Source: Coenobita brevimanus
Taxonomy: Eukaryota; Arthropoda; Malacostraca; Decapoda; Coenobitidae
Direction: 5' to 3'
Length of the DNA stretch: 64,000 nucleotides
Assembly: GCA_032717465.1 (NCBI GenBank)
Contig: CM064669.1
Coordinates: forward strand, 42,725,853 to 42,789,852
Shown here piece after piece: positions 10,803 to 22,617 of this stretch. Position 1 is the first letter of the stretch. Every line of letters starts with the position of its first letter. The position numbers were made by a program, and so were the translations under genes. The notes under the pieces were generated by a model. That model made no database searches and was not told the origin of the DNA. It saw only the letters and a program-made list of their open reading frames with translations.

Positions 10803-11510
10803 ATCAGCCTGAAGGGACCATGAGTGATGCGGATGGTTTATGCTCTTTATCCCTTTGACTTCGCTCAGATCTTCGTCCTCTGGGCTTATATCATGTCTCC
10901 AGCAGAAAAAAAAAAAAAAAAAAAGTCCTGCTTCCGACATCTTTCCACGGCATTTCTTCGTGACTAGCATCGTATTCCTATCTCTTGTTATAATTTAGCA
11001 ATAACGATGGAGCGAAGCAGATTTCTGGTCACAAAGTATAGTTCCATTTCATTCAAAAAGTTAATACAGACTGATTCCCTTCCAACAACTATCCGCACAC
11101 TACACTTTAATGATGTGAAACTAACTCAATTTTTGCAAGCCTACCTTATTGGTTTAGCCAAAGCAGCATTTAAAAAAGAAAAAAAATGTTGCTTTGGGGT
11201 TGCTAATGAGAAGAAGAAATGGACCAGTAACGATTCTCAGTAGTTGTACTAGTAAACGGCGCCGGCAGAGCAGCAGGTGTCATCGACTAGCCTATAATTT
11301 TGTGGTATACGATCGTATATCGTATGTATGTAAAATACGAAATAAAGATGACTGATCATCCACCACCACCGCCGCCGCCGCCACCAAAGGTCGCGTTCAG
11401 AATTAACCTCAAATGAAATATATTATGAATGTTAACTTGTTCCATTCTCCGTAAACTGAAAATATCAATTACAGGAAGCAAAAATATACCTTAACTGAAA
11501 CGCCAAGTAC
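10803..11510. other. Unassigned non-coding stretch
   Basis: Contains an A-run (10907-10924) and a short CCACC/GCCGCC trinucleotide tract at 11359-11386. No gene recognised. Confidence 0.5.
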
Positions 11511-11599
11511 TCGCGCTCCGAGCTGTGGAGGCAAATCGTGGCTGGGTATGCCTTGGCCAAGCCATGCGCACGGCCTCGCCATACAACCTCTATGACCTG

Positions 11600-11980
11600 G
11601 CTGATCTAATCAGTTCATCGTCCCTTCATACTCTATCACTGATATAAGTTTGGTCGAAATCCGTCGAGGGGTTCACGAGATATCTGGCCCACAAGGATAA
11701 ACTATGCTGACCCCATATGCCCTCCACCTTTCACCCCTTGACATAGGTGACCTAACAGAATTATCATCTCATACTGCATCACTGACAAAAGTTTGGTCGA
11801 AATCCTTCGACAGGTTCACGAGAGGCCTGGCCCACAAGGATATACTATGTTGACCCCCTATGACCTTCACCTTTCACCCCTTGACCTAGCTGACCTAATC
11901 GACTTATCATTATCTCATACTGCATCACTGACAAAAGTTTGGTGGAAATCCGTCGGTGTGTTTCACGCCGACAAACGCTA
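11600..11980. repeat. ~145-bp tandem repeat, about 2.7 copies
   Basis: GTTTGGTCGAAATCC recurs at 11648, 11791 and 11937 (the last with GTGG in place of GTCG). Each is followed by CACGAGA..CTGGCCCACAAGGA and CCTTTCACCCCTTGAC, giving a period of 143-146 bp. Copies are about 85% alike by eye. Confidence 0.85.
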
Positions 11981-12690
11981 CGGACTCATGGACCCAAGCT
12001 CGCAAGCACGCACCCAACACTTAATGCCTTCCACCACCACAGGTGGGCGGAGACATAAGGGCACGTATTACTGGAACTCGCTTTCAGACTAAAACCCGTC
12101 ATTCACAGACACCCTTCATGGGCTGAATACACTTGTTTGAATTAAACAAGAAGATTAATTAACACATGAAAACATCATCATCTTATTAAAGACGTAAATT
12201 AACTCACGAAATGAAATATCGTATGGAGGAGGCAAATTTCCACATGATAATAAAAAGTCTTGTGGATGGAGGAAACGAATAAATAATACACGGAAACTGT
12301 TCACAGAGACTACTTTCAAATTTTACATCTTCATATTAAACGATCGCCTCCAAAATAAACAAAATAATCTGTGGGAAGACCATAAAATTTTGCTCGTTCA
12401 CAACAAGCGTCCCCAATAAACTAAAAAAAAAATTCTTTTGGCGGGACTAAGAATCAAATTTAACTCTTTCCCTACAAGCGATCTCCACTAAGCAGAATGA
12501 AATCGTCTTCAAGGAACAAGAATATAATGCAACGCCTTCATTACCATCGGTCTGGCCTGAGCTGAATGAAGTAATGGGGTGGTGGCAAGAATGAAAAGCT
12601 ATCATGGTACTGAGAGGGTTAATGGATACACCGGTAGTTTCTAATACCCCTTATATGAGAGATCTCGTCCCTGCTGAAGAATATCGTCCT
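11981..12690. other. AT-rich non-coding stretch
   Basis: No gene recognised. Two short matches to the dispersed decapod motif occur at 12492-12512 (AGCAGAATGAAATCGTCTTC) and 12557-12580. Confidence 0.5.
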
Positions 12691-12699
12691 TAATTAACT

Positions 12700-13170
12700 A
12701 GAAAAAAATACTTATGTGCAATCACAGTGAGATGAACAAACTCGTGTGGGATGATAAGCAACTGAAGCAAATGACAATGGGGACGACGACCATGAGACGA
12801 CGACGAAGACGTCGACGATGACAAAAAGGACGACAACGACGTTACGAAGACGATTATGAAGTGATGAAAGCCAAGTATATTACTGAACATGCTAACTGTT
12901 GTATAAAACTTAATTTCGTCTTGTGAATATTAATGTCAGCAGCCGGCATATGAAGTGCGTGCTGCTCCATGGTAAACTGTGCCGTGGTCTGACATTTTAC
13001 ACCACCAATTAATTTCTTTCGGGACAAAGGAAACGGTAGAGAAAGAAACCACTATTGCAGGTACAATACTACCTGGAGGTGCCAAAGTATATAGTGGGGA
13101 CGGCTCCGAATGCTGGTTTGAGGGGTGCCGACAATTTGACTGCCTCATAGAACTGATAAATGATCATGTA
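12700..13170 (+). repeat. Dispersed repeat R, copy 1, with GAC-rich tract
   Basis: Matches 54130-55260 in pieces: GTGTGGGATGATAAGCAACT (12747) against GTGGGAAGAGCAACTG, a GAC/GACGAC tract (12780-12850), GCCAAGTATATTACTGAACA, GTCAGCAG, GCTCCATGGTA, TTAATTTCTTT and GGGGACGGCT. The trinucleotide tract is about 70 bp here and about 455 bp in the other copy. Confidence 0.6.
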
Positions 13171-13177
13171 ATTGGCG

Positions 13178-13179
<2 letters not shown>

Positions 13180-13242
<63 letters not shown>
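13180..13242. repeat. (CA)n microsatellite
   Basis: About 31 uninterrupted CA units. Confidence 0.97.
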
Positions 13243-13244
<2 letters not shown>

Positions 13245-13830
13245 GAAGGCGACAACGTAAAGCATGAAAAGATTTATGGGAAACAGAATAATGCAGGGTA
13301 CACCGTAGTAACGCTGGTGAAGCCTTTCCCGCAACACACGAGAATTCGCTAGGTAGGAGGCAAGAGGGGTGCAATGTATGGAAACCTCGTATTCGGCCGA
13401 GGTGATGGGAATAATCATATGAAATGCCCGACAAACTAAGTCTGGCCTCGACCTCTCATAGTGAGGGAGTTATGGAGACTTATCCTGTAAACTGGTTAAG
13501 ATCCTTTATAAATAATTCTCGTGATCTTCAGTTCACAGCAAAACACCTACTTATCCTTTCCCCTCGACGATGTTTTTTTGTAGCTTCGTCTTACTGCTAT
13601 CAGTTAATATTTGTTCAGCTTAATAGGTCACCCTAGTAGCGAAGGACTTGATGAAGCCTGTGTATAACTCGGACAGTAAAAAAATTTAAGCAGAATATAA
13701 TCGTCTGGAGACAAGAAGAATAACAAGAACAAAAAATCAAGCTTACTGTGTTAAGTAGCACAGGTTCTCCGACCTTCCATAATGTGCCGTTACTGGCAAT
13801 AATATCCATCCACTTCTTACTCGACCAATT
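13243..13830. other. Unassigned non-coding stretch
   Basis: No gene recognised. One dispersed-motif core (GCAGAATATAATCGTCTGGA) lies at 13689-13708. Confidence 0.5.
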
Positions 13831-13831
13831 A

Positions 13832-14046
13832 TGATCCATCCATCATCCAATCCTAAATTGCCCCATGAGGAGCGTAGGAGCCCGGGGCTAAGCAGTTAGT
13901 CCCAACATTTAATATGAGACTGACCAGCCTCACTCATCCCTGAGTGGCATTACATGAGCAATTAACCCGAATCACCCCTTGGATATAAACCTTCACCGGC
14001 TCAATCCGACTGGAGCGCAATAATTACCCATTAAACCACCAGGCGC
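13832..14046 (-). repeat. tRNA-derived SINE-like module, copy 1
   Basis: On the minus strand it starts GGCGCCTGGTGGTTTAATGGG. A pol III A box is readable (TGGTTTAATGG), followed about 36 bp later by a near B box (GGTTTATATCC, ten of eleven positions of GGTTYRANNCC). A ~120-bp body follows, ending in an ATGG/GATG tail. Two sister copies are at 39725-39947 and 49395-49566. Confidence 0.7.
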
Positions 14047-14330
14047 CAACATTTGTTTACATGGTTACCACCCAACGTAGTATATGGTTTCCTGGTGTAC
14101 AGGAAACCATTTGGCCTGTCCCTCAGTGTAGAGTCACCCACAGGCAGAAGAAAGGGGAAAGAATGAAGGAAAGACAGAAGGGGGAGTGTAAAGTCACCCG
14201 TAGGCAGAAGGACAAGGAAAGAATGAAGGAAAGAAAGACAGAAGAGGATGGAAGGAAAGAAGGATGGAGGAGAGGAAAGTACAGACTTCCGACAGCAGCA
14301 CTACATCGAGTGAGTGGATGGTGAGCGCCC
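14047..14330 (-). repeat. Composite dispersed repeat, copy 2 (module H)
   Basis: ATGGTTACCACCCA, the hairpin ATGGTTTCCTG...CAGGAAACCAT, TCCCTCAGTGTAGAGTCACC, an expanded AGAAAGGGAAAGAATGAAGG-type purine stretch in tandem and CAGCAGCACTACAT. It directly abuts the tRNA-like module at 13832-14046, as in copies 3 and 4. Confidence 0.7.
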
Positions 14331-14508
14331 CCACGTACTTACTCGAACAATTATGAAATATAAATAAAATTATTATTAAGAGTTGGTGGAGTTCCGAAGA
14401 TCACATCGTAGGGCTTCGAGAGGGGTTGCTTACTCCCTATTAATCGTAGGGAAGTGAATCGATATCAGATGTCCGCAACTGTACACCAAGATAGCTTTCA
14501 GATACTAG

Positions 14509-14542
14509 TTTTTTGTTTGTTTGTTTGTTTGTTTGTTTGTTT
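14509..14542. repeat. (TTTG)n microsatellite
   Basis: About 8 tetranucleotide units. Confidence 0.95.
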
Positions 14543-14619
14543 CTAAATAAGTTGACGTATTTATCAGCTAATCCTTTCCAATATCAGCTAATTGTTGTAA
14601 ACTTAAGACCTCTAGTACT

Positions 14620-15134
14620 GCTTCCTACCTTCTTCCTCCCCTCTTCCTTTTCCCACATAGCCTATCTTCTCTTCTATCTGACGCCCTCTTCCAGCTTCTT
14701 ATTTTTCCCTATGTTCTTTTTCATTCTTGCTCTCCTCTTCCGTTTGTTTCTCTCTTCGTTTTTCCTTTATTCTCCTCCTCTACATCTGTTTATTTTCTCC
14801 TTTTCATCTGTTTTATTCTTCCCATTATCATCTTTTCCTGATCCTCCTATTCCCTCTTACCCTCTTCGTGTGTCCTTCTATCGTTCTCTTCCTCCTTTTA
14901 TCTTTCCCTTTGCCTTCACTCCTTCCTGCCTTCTCCCCCGCCTCTTTCCCTGCCTCATCTGTCTTCCATTCACGTCCTCTTGTCTGGTGGTCTCTTTCTT
15001 TTAGTTCTTTGTCTTTCTCCTTGACTTCTTCCTACCTCTCTGTTTTGTCTCTTCCTTTCTTGCTCTCTCCTTTTTATGAGTAGCGAGGTTAGTGGCGTAG
15101 TTATCGTGATCCTATCCACCTCTTACCTGTTAAC

Positions 15135-15178
<44 letters not shown>

Positions 15179-15470
15179 CACCTCCCCTCGCACAAAATAC
15201 TCTATCTCCTATCTCCCATTCCTGCTCCCTCTCCCTCCAATCTCCCCTTCCTGCCCTTCTCCCTCCAATCTCCCCTCCCCCCATATCCTGACACACACCA
15301 AGGGTATCCTCATTATAAACTTGTGTTCTCAGTTTTCCTCATCCCCTTCCCACACTTTCACCCTCTGTTTTATTTTCACCTCCCGGGTTCTCTCAGCCTC
15401 TCGGATTTTCTCCTCAACTTTTACGCTCGGGTTTTCTTGTCCCTATCGGTGTTTCCTTTTCCTGCCGCCT
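14620..15470. repeat. Pyrimidine-rich tract with (CT)n
   Basis: About 850 bp in which the + strand is strongly T/C-rich (TTCCTCC, TCTTCC words), including (CT)n at 15140-15176. Long Leu/Phe/Ser-rich frames here are a composition effect. Confidence 0.85.
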
Positions 15471-15479
15471 CCAAGGTTC

Positions 15480-16080
15480 TGTTACATTATTATGAACTCC
15501 ATCAGCCCGATGACGTCTTTTCTCAGTTTGTTCTAGTAACGACAGTCTATATTATTCTACTTGAGACCGAAGGCGATAATGAAGGCTGTATCTGTTCTCT
15601 TCAGCCAAATAACGTCTTGTTCATTTTGTTCCAGCTTATGTCTTGTTATTTCTCCCAGTCTAAGAGTAAACAGGTAACTATATTCGTTTATAAAATCTTA
15701 TTATCTCAAAAGAAACTCACTGTGATATCTTCCTGCAACAATTTCTGTTCATGATAGACATACGGTGTATGTGTGCATTTCTCTGTGCGTTTGTTCGCTT
15801 CTTTCACGAGGACAGTAATAGGTATCTATCTATTTCTTTTTGCATTAGGTCGGGATAGGTCCAGGGAGTGTCTCCCCCTCCCCCCCAAAAAAGGGCGATT
15901 GCGCGCGACGCGTCAGAGCGAAATAGAAGTCGAAAAAAAAAAAAAAATCAACTTTTTAGTCAGAACTGGTTATTGTGGGCTCAGTAACAGTACGGAATAA
16001 AAAATAAGGGTATTTGCAAACATTTTGTGGTGGAAAAGTTATTAGTTACTCCCGCAGATTCCTGCAGGCAAGTACTACTG
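15480..16080. other. Unassigned non-coding stretch
   Basis: Two weak matches to the dispersed motif (15497-15530, 15600-15640) and an A-run at 15935-15948. No gene recognised. Confidence 0.5.
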
Positions 16081-16089
16081 TATAATCAA

Positions 16090-16215
16090 ACCTGGTGGGT
16101 AGAGTGAAGGGCAGAGTGAAGGGTTAGTCAGAGTCACTGGCTCACAAATATCACAGACATGCCAGAGTGAAGGACAGGGTGAAGGGTTAGAGTCACTGGC
16201 TCACAGATAACCCAG
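16090..16215. repeat. Direct repeat of about 65 bp, two copies
   Basis: GAGTGAAGG...GGGTGAAGGGTTAG..AGAGTCACTGGCTCACA is present twice in a row with small differences, immediately before the segmental duplication. Confidence 0.75.
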
Positions 16216-16269
16216 ACTTATCACGCACTGAATTACTTATGGCGTCTCGGTCGGTTTACAAAAAAATTC

Positions 16270-16800
16270 CCCAGCTTTATGTCGCAGGCAATATTTATTG
16301 CACTGCAAGCAACATTACTACATAACTAGACAATATTAGTACTTTACAAGCAAAATTTTTACGTCACTGGCAATATCTTTACATCACAACGTACGGTATT
16401 TGCGAGGCCCTGTAAAAATTTTACCTATGTGCATGACAGTACTGTTACGTACGTCACAGGCAATTTTTGCACAATGACAGGCAATAGTTTTACGTCACAA
16501 ACAATATTCTTAAATTATTCTCTTACATCGCTGCCAATACTGTTTCATGATTTGCGTCATAAATAATATTTTTTCGTCATAGGCAATATTTTTATATCTA
16601 CGACAATACTTTGACATCAATGGCAATATTTGGACGTCACAGGCATTATTTGGATGTCCCAGGCAATATCTTTATGCCACAAGGCAATATTTACACGTCA
16701 CAGGGAATATCTTTACGTCAGAAGGCAATAGCTAGACGTCACAGGCAATATCTTTACGTCACAAAGCAATAGCTTGACGTCACAATAAATACTTTTACGG
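16270..16800. repeat. Degenerate ~20-bp array with ACGTCA cores (copy A)
   Basis: Units approximate TTTACGTCACAGGCAATATC and recur about 20 times with substitutions and indels. Perfect TGACGTCA palindromes occur, for example at 16774-16781. The homologous array is at 58385-59090. Confidence 0.8.
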
Positions 16801-17860
16801 TGCAGTGGCGGTGATCTATTCCTGCCGCAGCCACTCGCACGTCATGGACACGAACAAAGGGGTAAAGGAACGAATTATCAAGACGAAAATAATTGGATTT
16901 CTTGGTAGCGCGACTAACGAGCTTATTGGAAACATTCCATTTTCAGAGAATGGAGGCTGACTCAAAATATCCCATCACGTAACCGAAACCAATTATCCGT
17001 TAAAAATCATATATAAATAACATGTCCACTGTTCCGACATGAGCTCTTGAAATATTAACACAAACGCCACTCAGCAACGTCTAAATTTGCTTCCCCTAAT
17101 CCCATCACCGCAAGTCACCAATTTAGAAACCAATTATTATTCAAGAATTATGTACAAATATATCTGTTCATTATTATACCAGGAGTTCCTCAAAGAATAA
17201 CTCATAGGTCTATAAACCGCGACAAAATTTGAGTTCCTGAACACTTTCATCATGCCGTCGTTGTCATTATTAGTTTATGTTATACTCGATGAACCATTAT
17301 TTGCTACTGGAGGTTTAGCTGACACTCTGAAATGAATTGCTGATATGTGAGGGTTGTTGGATGGAGTTGTGTGACGAGGGATCAAACTTTGCAGCTCTGG
17401 GGGGACAGTCACACGAACTTCCACACCCGCCAAAAATCACCCGGAATTTGTAAATCGTATAACCTGTCTCATCATTTTCAAAACCCTTAATTTCAGTCAT
17501 AAGCGCACTTGGGTACTGTCTTGTATTCAATACCGTAATAGGCGATTCTGTTCTGGATCAAGAAATTCTAACAGTGTAAATATTGATTATTATGGAATAC
17601 GTAAGGACTTGTGTTGCCATCATCCTAGTATCATCATCATCATCAATATCATCATCATCAACAACATCAAGTCCACCACACGACAAAGATAACATATAGC
17701 TCTAGTTGACTTCATTTTGACCACCTGATTGCCAGCCTGTGCTATCCAAGTCCATTACATTTAAGGTCGTTGGTCCATCACTTGGTTCTCTACCCGCATC
17801 TATCTCTCACTCCATCTCTGGGCCACCACAATCCCTCATTTACTCACCAAGGATCTTCTT
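16800..17860. other. Non-coding interior of duplication copy A
   Basis: Unique-looking sequence conserved with 59090-60130. Contains (ATC)n-like units at 17631-17660. No protein family recognised in either copy. Confidence 0.6.
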
Positions 17861-17867
17861 AGCTGTA

Positions 17868-18076
17868 CAGTCGGCATCAAAAGTCCTGTCGCCTCCCCTA
17901 CTTCATTTTCCATGGTATACGACAATCACTGTGGTGAATCCGCAGTAGCTGACACTGATGACACTGATCTGTGGTCAAATAAAGGACCAAAATGAGTTGC
18001 TGTGGATTCAACGACTTATTTCCAAAGCCCGTGGAGAGAAGACCTGGAAAGATAATGAAACTTTTGATGCCGACTG
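17868..18076. mobile_element. Tc1/mariner-type MITE, 209 bp (copy A)
   Basis: Bounded by inverted repeats CAGTCGGCATCAAAAGT and ACTTTTGATGCCGACTG, each flanked by TA (17866-17867, 18077-18078). TA target duplication and a CAGT start are typical of Tc1/mariner ends. There is no coding capacity. The same element is in the duplicate at 60136-60344, so it inserted before the duplication. Confidence 0.8.
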
Positions 18077-18339
18077 TACATCCAGCCCTATCCACTCGTA
18101 TTGAAACAACTCCATCCTTCACTTTTCCACCCGCTTCTTACAGTGTCCATCACAACAGTCACTAACAATCACGGGACGATGCTTTAGTGCAGCTATATTT
18201 CTATTTGTCTTCTCCTTGGGACAAAGGAAACCTTGTTATTTCCAATACCTCCCAAACCCAATTCTTCCATCTCTTAACTCGGCACAGTCTTCAGCATGAC
18301 TCTTGACTTTCAGCAACTCCTTCCTCATTTCTTCATATC

Positions 18340-18399
18340 CTAGCAATATTTTTTGTTACCTACTTTTCTCGTCAGCTGTCTTGGAAGGATCACATAATT

Positions 18400-18466
<67 letters not shown>

Positions 18467-18990
18467 AACTCTTTTATTCCACCCTGTTTAGAATTGCTGT
18501 ATGTAATAAGCCAAGCCCCACCCCACCCCCGCCCCACATACACACACGTGAGAGCGCTACCTGATATGTGGGCGAGTACGGTCTCCGTACAAAGTCAGTC
18601 GCTGGTGTATTGATCACTGTTCTGAAATCTCTGCCTACATTCCTCCTGTATTACAGCGGTCACGCAGCAACCGTATAGCTACACAAATTAAACACGTTTC
18701 TGTTCAACCCTCTACTGCAAGAGTCAACAGGTATTCCCAGACTTACATGTACGCAAGTGGTCGACTCCAGATCTGTCTTCCTCAGTGTCATGCACTCTAT
18801 CTATAATCCCCAAACTTTATATTTTAAAATATATTACTGCATCTTGAAATTATTAAACCTCCATTTTGGTTTCCTTTCTTGTTCAGGTCCATTATTTTTT
18901 TTTTTATTATTTTTTTTTAAGGCTCCAGGCACATGGTTCTTTCTTTTCTCCACACACACAAAAAAAAAAAATAAATAAATAAATAAATAA
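18340..18990 (+). mobile_element. Degenerate LINE fragment (same family as 42.2 kb)
   Basis: TCTTGGAAGGATCACATAAT (18379) matches the SWKDHI region of the LINE at 42229-43070. GATCACTGTTCTGAAATCTC, TTCTGTTCAACCCTCTACTG and CAAGAGTCAACAGGTATTCC (18610-18740) match the part coding for its C-terminal HPFSVQLSNARVNRYS region. A (GA)n tract interrupts it and an A-rich tail follows (18959-18992). It lies in the segment that the duplicate copy lacks. Confidence 0.6.
18405..18459. repeat. (GA)n microsatellite
   Basis: About 27 GA units inside LINE-derived sequence. Confidence 0.97.
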
Positions 18991-20290
18991 AAAATCACGA
19001 CAGAGTTGAACTGCCAATGACATTCTGGTGTTTATTTGCACTGATCATAATCTCCATTTTCGTTTGCGAATAGATGAAACCAAGTGGGCGGCTTGCAGAT
19101 GCGTGGCATGGGCGGACAGTTTTACTGTATAGGTTCTTACCGTGTCTGAAGGCACCTGAGAGACATAAGTGATCCTAAAGCGGACTAACAAATTTGGTTT
19201 CAATGGAGTCGTGATTTGCCTCCACTCACTGCAACACACCCTTGTGTAAATATGGGAGATATTTGGAGTGTTGAGTGAGAACTGTATGTGGAAATCTGTC
19301 CTGCTGGAGTAGCACTGTTTGTGAGTGATAATGTGTATTCGCCATCCAATGTAGTATATGGACCAGAGATTTTAATTTTTTATTCTGCTTTTTACCCCAA
19401 AGTTTGGCTGGACCACTCATTTACTCTTTCCTGATAAATAGGTCACAGCGTAAAAGATTAAGCAGATTTGTAGCTGTAGATGCAAATACAATGGTCAGTA
19501 AAGAGTATTTTTAAAAAGCAGAATTACTTGTGCAGTGCTATCTTATCGCTAGAAAAAATAATGAAAAAACATCAGGATCACTAATCACGTAGAATGGCTG
19601 TTTTATATGAATTTATTCAACCGCCAATTTTATTCATATATTGTTTAATTTAATATTAGTCATTTTGGCCTTGGTTTTTCACAACATAATTTCTTCCCCG
19701 TAATAATGAATTTACCCCCGCGTAGGAACTCCGGGTAAAGGTATGGACTAATCGAAGTGTTTCTCAAAGAAAAATGTAAACAGGCAAATGTTGGTAAACA
19801 ACACAGTAGTTGGCCAGCAGTTAGTTTGGGAAAGGCATTTGGGGGAGTCAGATACAGGCTTCATTAACATCTTCGCCACTAAGGGCTCGACAAAACTGAG
19901 TGAAATTGTTTTGAGATAACAAGAACAATTACAAAAAGTTATCCTTCAGTGTTAACCCATCGATAATAATACATTTTACTTTTTTCAAGGCGCACTATGC
20001 TAGACTGGACGTTGTAATGGCCGTATATAATCGTTTGTGGGTAGCAAGAATAAATTAAGACGTTCTTGAATTATCATAACACATTTTATTTATCCTAAAG
20101 GCATACAAGGACGGACTGGACGTTGTAATGGCTGTATGAGATGCCGCGCCGAACTGTTTAATTAACAGAAGCCCCGAACACCAAGAACAATGGGAGGGAG
20201 AAAATGCTGCTTCATGGCTTACACCTTACTTGGAATGTATATATCTATTAACAGAAATTTTGGCTCAAAACCAAACTGTACTATATCAAC
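18990..20290. other. Unassigned non-coding stretch of copy A insertion
   Basis: AT-rich. GACTGGACGTTGTAATGGC occurs twice, at 20004 and 20114, each in a ~90-bp degenerate unit. No gene recognised. Confidence 0.5.
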
Positions 20291-20740
20291 AGTGGTCTAG
20301 GATGATTTCAGATAAGGGGGAAAGGGAATATATAAAGGGGAATAGGATGGAAGGAAAAGGAAAGAGGGAGTGAGAGAAATAGAGACGGAGAAAGGTTGGA
20401 AAGCAAATACAGAAAGTGAAACTGGACGGAAGGAAACGGAGGGAGGGAGGGAGAGAGAAAGAAGGAGATAGAAAGAGGAAGGAAAGCAAATACAGAAAGA
20501 GGATATAGACGAGGGGAGGGGGAGGGAAGATAAGAGAGAGAGGGAAACAGAAACTAGGAGAAAAGGAGAGGACAAGAAAGGAAGATAAGAACTGGGGAGA
20601 TGATAAAACAGAGAAAAAGGAAAGCAACAGGTGGACAAAAAAGAAAGGAAGAGAAAAAAAGAAAGGAGGGGACGAAGAGAGAGACAGAAAAGAAATGAAA
20701 TAAGTGGAGAAGCAAAGATGACTAATGGAGTAATTGCAGT
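20290..20740. repeat. Purine-rich tract
   Basis: About 450 bp of G/A-rich + strand (GGAAAG, GAGAGAGG words). The right half corresponds to 60605-60830 in copy B. The apparent Ser/Phe/Leu proteins on the opposite strand are a composition effect. Confidence 0.85.
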
Positions 20741-20816
20741 GTGGACGTGGACGAAGGACAACCACATTTAAGCACCTTCCCTTGGCCACATCACCTACGG
20801 TATGTACACCTACCTA

Positions 20817-20819
<3 letters not shown>

Positions 20820-20859
<40 letters not shown>

Positions 20860-20860
20860 G

Positions 20861-20900
<40 letters not shown>

Positions 20901-20918
20901 CACACAGCTACCTAATAG

Positions 20919-20978
<60 letters not shown>
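20820..20978. repeat. Alternating (CT)n and (CA)n microsatellites
   Basis: (CT)n 20820-20857, (CA)n 20861-20906, (TC)n 20920-20948, (CA)n 20950-20978. Copy B has one (CT)n(CA)n pair at 60934-61024, so the pair is doubled here. Confidence 0.95.
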
Positions 20979-20981
<3 letters not shown>

Positions 20982-21199
20982 AAAACAATCGCACCACCCC
21001 ACACTCTCCACCCACACACAACCTAGTCACAGCTGCTGAGATACTGACTCGTGTGTGACTGACAACAGGGTGGCGGCTGCTTCATAAAGTGTCCTCTGAA
21101 AAATCCTGGAGCTGCGGCCATGACTCCACTTTGGGTTTACGAGCAGGACCAGCACCGCTGATAACCGGGGACAGGTGACAGGGGGACAGGACGTGTGTA

Positions 21200-22214
<1,015 letters not shown>

Positions 22215-22222
22215 ACACAACG

Positions 22223-22510
22223 CGTCGGTAAGAGAAATACAGTATACTAAACCGTGCCTGAAAGAAGGGTAAATGTGGAAGACAAGTGGAAGACTATGGA
22301 CACCAAGTGGGTGGCAGGAAGGACAAGGAAGATGGAACGTGTGTGGACAAAGGGAATTAAGGAAGAAGGAGTTTAATACTTGGTAAAAGAGTGACAACGA
22401 AATAATGTACATAAAATAATTTCCAAGGGAGGTCTGGAAGAGAAAATATGTGGAAGAGAGGGAAGATGTAGCGAGAGTCAAATATTGGAAGAAAACGGGT
22501 GAGGGTACGA
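22223..22510. other. 288-bp tract identical to copy B
   Basis: Every base from TCGGTAAGAG at 22225 to GGGTACGA at 22510 matches 62317-62602, while flanks differ by roughly 5-15%. It sits between the GT/GA microsatellite and the 30-bp minisatellite. Interpreted as a recent conversion tract. Confidence 0.75.
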
Positions 22511-22617
22511 GAAAGAGATTTGTGGAAAGGAAGCAAGAAAGATGGAGTGGAAGTGAAGGAGTGGTGGAGAAATATTGGTGGAGTAAAAAGAGATATGCAG
22601 AAGGAGAGAGAGAAATG

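Noticed and set aside
14513..15083. Multi-membrane hydrophobic proteins in the pyrimidine tract
   Set aside because: Leu/Phe/Ser content follows from TTC/CTC/TCT composition. Overlapping frames look alike and no topology or motif is conserved.
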